Source of the DNA: Zanthoxylum bungeanum
Taxonomy: Eukaryota; Streptophyta; Magnoliopsida; Sapindales; Rutaceae
Assembly: GCA_019454045.1 (NCBI GenBank)
Contig: SKCR01049642.1
Span: forward strand, 62,001-126,000
Length of the DNA stretch: 64,000 nucleotides
Direction of reading: 5' to 3'
The stretch's first letter is position 1; each line of letters begins with the position of its first letter. Under the pieces are notes generated by a model. It saw nothing but the letters and a program-made list of their open reading frames with translations, had not been told where the DNA came from and ran no database searches. A program made the position numbers and the translations under genes. Positions 57,481-64,000 of this stretch are shown piece by piece.

Positions 57481-60400
57481 ATGACTATTCTCAAGGAGAT
57501 AAAGTCAAAGTTTACAATTAGGCAAGTAGCGCAATTCGTACCTTACTTCGATATTCTAGAAGGCCAAGGCTTGGCCAAAGGCTTCTGGAGTGTTGAAAAG
57601 GGCAAAGGCAAAATCATTATAATCTTCTGGGAAGATAAAGGACATATGCTAAAATGTCTGCTTAAATTGTGGCAAACGAGATCGCGGGAGCGTGACTGCC
57701 GTTTGGACAAGGCAGACATGAAGAAATTGAAGATGGGCTTGGCTCTGACTTCAAGTATGTTTGTCAACAATATATTCACTACTAGTATTAAAATTGGATT
57801 TTAGATACTTAGTATGATATAAATATATATTGATGTTCAGAATCTGCTATGAGCAGGATACTGACTTCAATTGAGATTAATCTGCGAATTGGAAACGGGA
57901 GGAAAGTCGCTGTTTTAACCGTAGACACCTAAGTTTAGGAACTACCATCGGGTATGTACCTAAATTGGGAACTGTTATAATGTAACTAGTTTGACTAGAA
58001 ATATTATCTCTATATCAGTGTTTAACCCGCTACGGGTGAACCTTTATATTCTAGAACACTAAAGTGTTTTATTATATAAAGATGATATTGAGATACACAC
58101 ATTAGATGTGAATAACAGTATTTATATTTTGAATATAAATAAGTCTCAAACATATAACATGACAAACAAATAGCTCAAACTGATTTGATCAGAAGAAACT
58201 AATTGTGGCATTGTTGTCTGGGACACAATCAAACAAGACTCGTATATCCACACTTTTGAAGAGTGGGTACTAGGACTAATTTGATTTCATTCAAATAAAG
58301 TCTACGAATCTAGTTTATTGGGCAAAGTGCCTAAAACACCTTTACTTGGTAAAAGTACAAATACCACAGATCTGTTAGCCCTAGTTCATAGTGAAGCAAG
58401 TGGGCCCATGTCTAGCTAGGCTAGATGTAGATATGCATATTTTGTTACCTATACGGATGTGGCATCGCGTTATGGTTATGTGTTTCTTTTGAAGAACACA
58501 AATCAGAAACTTTTAAAGTTTTCGTCACGAAATAGACAAACAGATCGGCTAATGTATTAAACCGTCACGGTAAGACCGTAATGGAAAATACTTAAGCAAT
58601 AATTTCTAATATACTTAAAAGAGTAAAGTATTCTTTCAATGAGGACTCCTTTCGGAACACGTCATTTTTTGACGGTGTTTCCGAACTGAGTAACCGAATT
58701 TTGTTAGACATAATAAGGTTAATCATGAGTCGCTCTGAGCTACCATTTCCTTCAACCGATAAGCATAAACAGTGCAGTACGTATTTTGAATAAGGTTCCA
58801 TGAAAATCTGTTTGACGGACTTCATATTAGATATGAACAGGAAAGAAACTGGGTTTCTCACTCCTGAAGATTTGGGAATGCTAGGCATACGTTTGGATGA
58901 TACCAAACTAAAACCAAAATTGGATAAGTGCTAATTGTAGGTTATCCTAGGGATAAATAAGTATAGTACTTATACATCTAACCAGAGAACAATTAGATTG
59001 TTGCTCACCATGCGGTTTTCCTAAGAGGAATACCTAAATGCAGTGGTAAGTGGGAGGATAGTAAAACTCGATGAAAATCGGAGTACTACTGTCCAAGGCA
59101 CCGAATCTTAATGGGACATAAATAGTTCATCAGGGATGAAACTATTACCAATAATCTACGAATACACAAGAACTGTGTGAGTCGGAGAGAGTCAGAAAAC
59201 AACCTGGGGTATGGGTTTCTGATCTCACCTCATAAAGATGTCTATCTTATTGAGGTATACCAACTGACTACGTATGAGGAAGTGATACAAGGTATCGACT
59301 CCCTATTATGGCAAAGTGCCATATGAATCCAAAATGGATTCCATGTATATCAACTGTGTTTAGAATACTAGTTGATGTACCGCAAGACATTGTGCCTGTA
59401 TGTACTATATAAGTCTTCAATGAAGACATACATGGATGGCAACATACCAACGTATAAAGCTAGGCTTTTTAGCGGAAAGGTATCGTTATCAACATTATGT
59501 TGATTACGATTCAAGCTTTTACATGTTGCCACGGTAAATCCATTTGGATAATGCTTTATAAATCTGCATGTTTCATTTAAGAAATATGACAGCTTAACGG
59601 AAAATTACTTTCCTTAAAAGGAAACCTTTCGGAGGATGTTTATAACATCCTGTCGATTTTGTCGTGCCAAAACTAACAAACAAGGTTTGCAGGTTATTCG
59701 ATCCATGTTTGGATTGAAGCAAGCATAAGTTCTTGGAATTACCGTTTTGATGTAATCATAATGGTGTATGATTTGATTCAAAACGAATATGATTCTTGTG
59801 TATATAAGAGGGTTAATGAGAGTGCACTGACAATAATGTCTTATAAATAATGATAATATATGTCATTTCTTGGAAATGATATTCCCATAAAATACAATCG
59901 GTGCCGAGAACTCGTACATTGAAAAATATACGCGACATGATGTCTCATATACTTTGAGCATATGGATTCACAATCGGGCCAATCCAAGTGATAGTCACTG
60001 GATTGATGTTAAGAACATCCGTTAGTAACTTAATGATCTAAGGATGCTGTCTTAAACTGTGGAGAAGGAGAACTTGAAGTGACTGGGATCACTGCTGCAA
60101 GTTTCCTAACCGATAAAACGACTATAAGTCGCAAACGGTACTATACAGTTTGAATAACGGTACTGTGAGCTGGAAATATTCCAAGCAAGATACTGTTACC
60201 GAATAAACAACAAATGCGGGTTATTGCTGCAGTTGAGGTGGCAATAGAAGCCATCTGGGTCGATAATAAATCTAATTAGATTAGATATAATTCTGTTAGC
60301 AGCTGAGCTAGGCTGCAGCACAAGTTAAAGAATTAATGGTCTCATCAACGATCCAGATACATACTTCGATATTCATCTGATTCATTCGGATCATACATCG

Positions 60401-60520
60401 TGGCGATGTGATGATCGAATAAATCACATCAGATGGTAATCATGCAAATCCGCTGACGAAAGCGTTTTCCTCAGCAGTTTGAGCCAACCGTACATAGTTC
60501 AGGTGTAAGACACTCGAGTG
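57480..60520 (+). pseudogene. Copia gag-pol of element F, heavily decayed
   Basis: 57481-57804 retains a gag tail with a damaged zinc knuckle (WEDKGHMLKC). Then come pre-integrase and integrase pieces (TDLLALVHSEASGPMS at about 58365-58415; TDVASRYGYVFLLK at about 58455-58500), RT ending in GLQVIRSMFGLKQAS (59687-59730) and YDSCVYKRVNESA (59789-59827), RNase H (ELEIFQARYCY; LLLQLRWQ frame) and the end block ANPLTKA (60445-60465). Order gag-integrase-RT-RNase H defines Copia. Stops occur every few dozen codons. Confidence 0.85.
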
Positions 60521-60530
60521 ACTGGCTATA

Positions 60531-60545
60531 GGCCAAGTGGGAGAT
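60531..60545 (+). other. Polypurine tract of element F
   Basis: GGCCAAGTGGGAGAT directly precedes the 3' LTR TGTTGG. The same tract occurs in element B. Confidence 0.9.
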
Positions 60546-62608
60546 TGTTGGACAACTATGACCCATAGCGTCACTATTTATACAGATCATGGTGTTGTTG
60601 TACAAATTAACTATGTGATAAAGGAGATTGCACTCTTATCATTTATGATTAGATCACCTAGATGTATAAATAATGAGAGGTCCCTATGATTTGTTCCTGG
60701 ACGGAGAATGATATGAGACAGTATCAGTCCACAAAGGATAAATCATTAAATATCCCTAGTCAGAGTATTATCGAGATTGGACATCGATAAATACGTAAAA
60801 GACTAGTATTGCACTTGTGCGCGTTGTGAGGGCATAACAGCATAGTTCTCATATATTTGGGTATAGAATACTCATGCAAGTGTGATAGGAGGTTGTGTTT
60901 CACCGATGGTACGGGAAATAGCTTCGCTCTGGATAGACCCCATCGGAATTGCATTGGTAGTATGACTATGTGTCTATGGAAGTCCGAAATCAGGGTAGGT
61001 GTATTTGGTCTTAACATGAGACTTGCACCGCTAATACTTGCGACAATCAATATACTTTGGTTGCGATCGTCCAGGGCTTTAATCGGTTCTGTGTACGTCT
61101 ATGCTGGGTATATTGAGAATCATAGTGTGTTGGGTGTGACGTCAAGACGGAAGTATCACTCCAGTCATAGTGGAGATGGTGTCACGTAGGATACGGTACT
61201 GGTGCTCTTAAGTACTACAGTCATCGGGATGATATGACTAGGTCATGTTCATCCGATTATAGAGACTAGTTACCAGACATCCGACATGTGCTTCGTACGG
61301 GGCAGACACAGCTCCAGTCCCAGGCCTAGCACGTGACAGTCCTATACTGGATCGAAATACACAATACTACGTATACTACGCCTGATACAGATCCTTTATT
61401 CCTGTAAGGATATTTCCGGAGAATTGGGTAGGCATAGCGCTTTGCTAGAGTCCAACATTGTCTTGTAAATCAGTAAAACATAGTACGAGATACTTACGTG
61501 TTCGGATAGTCCGACGACCGAATTTACTGCCAATATATTCGGGGATCTCATGGGTCGCTTCCCAAAGATTCACCGATGACGTATGACTCGCACTTTAATT
61601 AATCTGGGATTAATTAGAAGAGAGAGAAAATTAATCTGGGATTAATTTCGGAGATATTTTATCTAGGATAAAATATCAATTAAAGAGAGATAACGATTAA
61701 TTTGGAATTAATCAGTAAATTAATATATTCGATTTATTAAACGAAATTGGATTTCGACGCGGAATTAACATTAGATTTTAATTCCGACGAACGAATTAAT
61801 TTAGAATTAATTCGTTAGCGATGTGAATAGTAATTATGCTTGGCATGATTATTTAATTAAATTAGATTTAATTACGACGTAACAGAAAATTCATTAATTT
61901 GGAATTTGCGAACCCGAGCTCGAGATTATTTGCGAGCGCATTCGTATTTCGAATTCGAGTGCGGCACGCAAGTCAAATCAAGCGTCAAATCGCTAGTCGC
62001 ATCTAGCGCACATCATGCGTCAATCAAGTGATAGATGTCTTTCACTTTGAGTGATTGACGCTAGTCACTATTCATGATTGATAGATTGATGTGAGTTGAT
62101 GGAAAGCATTTGATGGATTTGAAAGACATTTATCATCATTTTATTTAATGATTTTTTGCTTTTAAATTAAGTGTATTAGATACACTTTTCTTCCAACAAC
62201 ACACACAACCTTCTCCCCTCATCTCTCCTCTCTTTTTCTTCTTCTCCCACATGCCCAAGGGGCTGAAAAACTGCCCAAAAACCATGAGCAGTAAGGGGAT
62301 GAAGGTGATGATTTTATGGCAAAATCAAAGGTGCTAGCACACTACGAAGTCATGCGAAGGTGATAGGGAAGTTTACCCATGAGCCGGGAATCGTTTGACG
62401 AAAGCTTGGAGCTTGGAACTTGGCTCAAAACTGAAATCATGAAGGCAAAACTCTACTCACTGCCGAATGCATAAGGTGGGAGAAGAAAATTTTTGTTGCC
62501 TCGAGCGTCGCTCAACCAATCGATGTGAGTATTCCGCAACTTCGTTGATATGTATTCACACTTATTTCATGCTTATTAATGATCTTGGGACCTTAATAGA
62601 AACCAACA
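60546..62608 (+). repeat. 3' LTR of element F (2063 bp)
   Basis: Full-length partner of 52785-54779, preceded by the polypurine tract. It keeps the 57-bp segment (about 62308-62364) deleted from the 5' LTR and an open LTR ORF at 60857-61189. Confidence 0.95.
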
Positions 62609-63200
62609 CATCTTACTCATCAAAAATGTACTATGCATAATTGAATTTTCATGTTAAAGAGAAATATATCCACCAAATAAGGAAACCAACTATACAGGGT
62701 CTAAATTTTGAAATCACACTATAATTAAATAACAACTACATTTTTCCCCATAGAGAAAGCTTGAATTTATATATTTGAGAATCATAAAACATTAATAGAA
62801 ACTCTAAAAACTATATAGGTTGTAAAATAAGGAATCCATATGTTAGAAGATATCCAAGCCAGCTGGGAGTAAATCGAATTCAAAATCTGTGATGGCATAC
62901 AAGATCAAGTAATGTCAAAATCATATACATGAAATTCCAATTTAGTACTCTGTTGGAAATAAATTCTTTTATAAAAGTAAAGAGTTATGTAAAATGATTA
63001 TCGTGAAGATCTCCATACAACTGATAAAATCAATTATTAAATCAATAGATTCTATAACTAGTGAAATCAAAATTCACGTACTCTATCAAATTGTAAAACT
63101 CTTATGTAAACTTTAGAATCTTTATAGTTAGAAGTCACATAAAACTTTCAAAAATATTTTTTCTGAAAACTTTAAAGGTCTCTGTAATAACTTGGCGATT

Positions 63201-63560
63201 AGGGGCGTTACATATCACCGTACCCCTAAGCACATATCTGAAATCCTCTGTAAAATCTAATTTTACGGGCGTTACGTATCATCATCCTCATAAATACCAA
63301 ACTAGTGCCATGAGCCGTTATGTATTGTGTCCATCACGATACTGAGGCTGAGATCTAGGGGCATTACGTATCGCCGTCCCCCTAGTCCCCAATCTGGATC
63401 TAAACTATAGTCTAGATGTGTTACGTATCACCGTCCCCTTAGCCCCAAATATCTATCTGAACTGGAGTCCATGGGCGTTACATATTGTCGTCTCTCTGGC
63501 CCTAAATCTGTATCTGAACTGAAGTCTAGGGGCATTACGTATCGCCATCCCCAAGTCCCG
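63201..63560. repeat. Seven-copy motif array in LTR I
   Basis: Copies of GGGCGTTACGTATCACCGTC and variants at about 63202, 63267, 63314, 63358, 63419, 63473 and 63529, spaced 44-65 bp, with variable sequence between. LTR H has four at 45275-45435. A further copy begins at about 63576 (GTCACCGTT) and is cut by LTR G. Confidence 0.8.
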
Positions 63561-63585
63561 AATTTATATTTGTCCATGTCACCGT

Positions 63586-64000
63586 TGTTGGGTTTTTCTA
63601 AGCATCCCAATATCATATCAAGCAATGAAAATACATGTGAATACATCAAGAAGTGCGGCAGAAACATACTTACATTGATCGGATTGGATGCATCGAAGAA
63701 CAAAAATTTCCTCTTTGTTGATGAAGCATTCTGCCATGCCCAAAATTTTGCTCCGTGATTTTCGGCCATCATCATTTGTTGGTTCTAAGCTCCAAGCTTT
63801 GTAAATGGTGATTCCATGCTCATAAGTGAGTTTCCCTATCACCTTGTATAACTCTTTGGTATGTGCTAGCACTTTGAAGATTTGCCACAAGTCTTCATAA
63901 TCTTCTTTGTAGTTCTCAGCCTTGCCAAGAAAAATGGAGAAAGAAGATTTTGGCCCTTGGCCGAATAGATGAAGAGAGAAAGAAGGCCATGTTGGCCGAA
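63586..64000 (-). mobile_element. LTR G (B/F/E superfamily), continues past window
   Basis: Plus strand TGTTGGGTTTTTCTAAGCAT, then ACTTACATTGATCGGATTGG and AGTGAGTTTCCCTATCACC, match the inner end of B/E-type LTRs in inverse orientation, so G is a minus-strand LTR (end at 63586). It interrupts the motif array of LTR I. The remainder and target duplication are outside the window. Confidence 0.75.

Larger units (their letters stand above)
52785..62608 (+). mobile_element. Complete Copia LTR retrotransposon F (9.8 kb), inserted in LTR I
   Basis: Both LTRs, primer site and polypurine tract are in place, and perfect CATCT target duplications flank it (52780-52784 and 62609-62613). The internal region is 5.77 kb with gag and pol relics in Copia order. 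It belongs to the same family as B. Pol has many stops, so the element is structurally complete but non-functional. Confidence 0.95.
51632..63585 (-). repeat. Gypsy LTR I (H-like), split by element F and ended by LTR G
   Basis: The minus-strand LTR end GGATGTCACA lies at 51632, next to a primer site. LTR sequence occupies 51632-52784 and resumes at 62614 after F, running to at least 63585, where LTR G begins. It shares with LTR H the motif GGGCGTTACGTATCRCCGTCCCC (seven copies at 63201-63560) and the GCTATAAAGCTCAGTAAG tract (52092). The other LTR end is outside the window. Confidence 0.7.

Noticed and set aside
63428..63890. Overlapping ORFs on both strands near the window end
   Set aside because: They arise from the LTR motif array and the LTR G edge; there is no domain, and the two strands overlap.

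Overview
The window is nuclear DNA of a flowering plant, most likely a eudicot; the species cannot be read from it. The evidence is one spliced plant protein kinase gene with AT-rich introns, followed by about 60 kb of nested plant transposable elements. The only host gene with an undamaged reading frame is at the far left: the last eight exons (265-2910, + strand) of an EDR1-type Raf-like MAPKKK. Its 3' flank (2911-4249) ends in a stretch of more balanced base composition that could be organelle-derived.

4250-26317 is a broken inverted duplication of a BED/hATC-type hAT transposon. Arm 1 is 4250-7420 (+). The centre is a 27-bp loop at 7421-7447. Arm 2 (-) is 7448-7609 continued at 23254-26317. 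Arm 2 was split by Copia element B (7610-23253, -, LTRs about 2.07 kb). One LTR of B was then split by element C (9490-15049, +), a Tat/Ogre-like Gypsy element with an open 850-codon gag-protease frame, no pol, and only 146 bp of 3' LTR, yet with a perfect GATAT target duplication.

26318-47451 is a chromovirus-like Gypsy element H (-) with gag, protease, RT, RNase H and integrase relics and a 2.76-kb 5' LTR. Its 3' end is lost at the hAT border. Its RT is interrupted by Athila-like element D (27922-41726, -), which is itself interrupted by a solo LTR E (35500-37313) of the same LTR superfamily as B and F. Between integrase and 3' LTR, D carries foreign-looking cargo: a near full-length intronless LOG-like (cytokinin riboside monophosphate phosphoribohydrolase) frame with one stop, and a decayed arginine-rich/cysteine-bearing ORF that resembles plant flexivirus nucleic-acid-binding proteins.

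47458-51600 is a deleted Copia element J (-) whose LTR contains a hAT-type MITE with a perfect 8-bp target duplication. From 51632 runs an H-like Gypsy LTR (I), split by complete Copia element F (52785-62608, +, TSD CATCT) and by the start of a further LTR, G (63586 to the window end).

Apart from the kinase, nearly all coding sequence is retroelement or transposase, mostly inactivated by stops and frameshifts. The most unusual signals are the cargo of D, the gag-protease-only element C, and, in the LTRs of B, E and F, an array of about ten short perfect palindromes with a fixed 3-nt TGG/TAG spacer. No rRNA, tRNA or CRISPR was seen. Boundaries rest on manual reading of TG..CA ends and target duplications; lineage names are from motif recognition, not searches.
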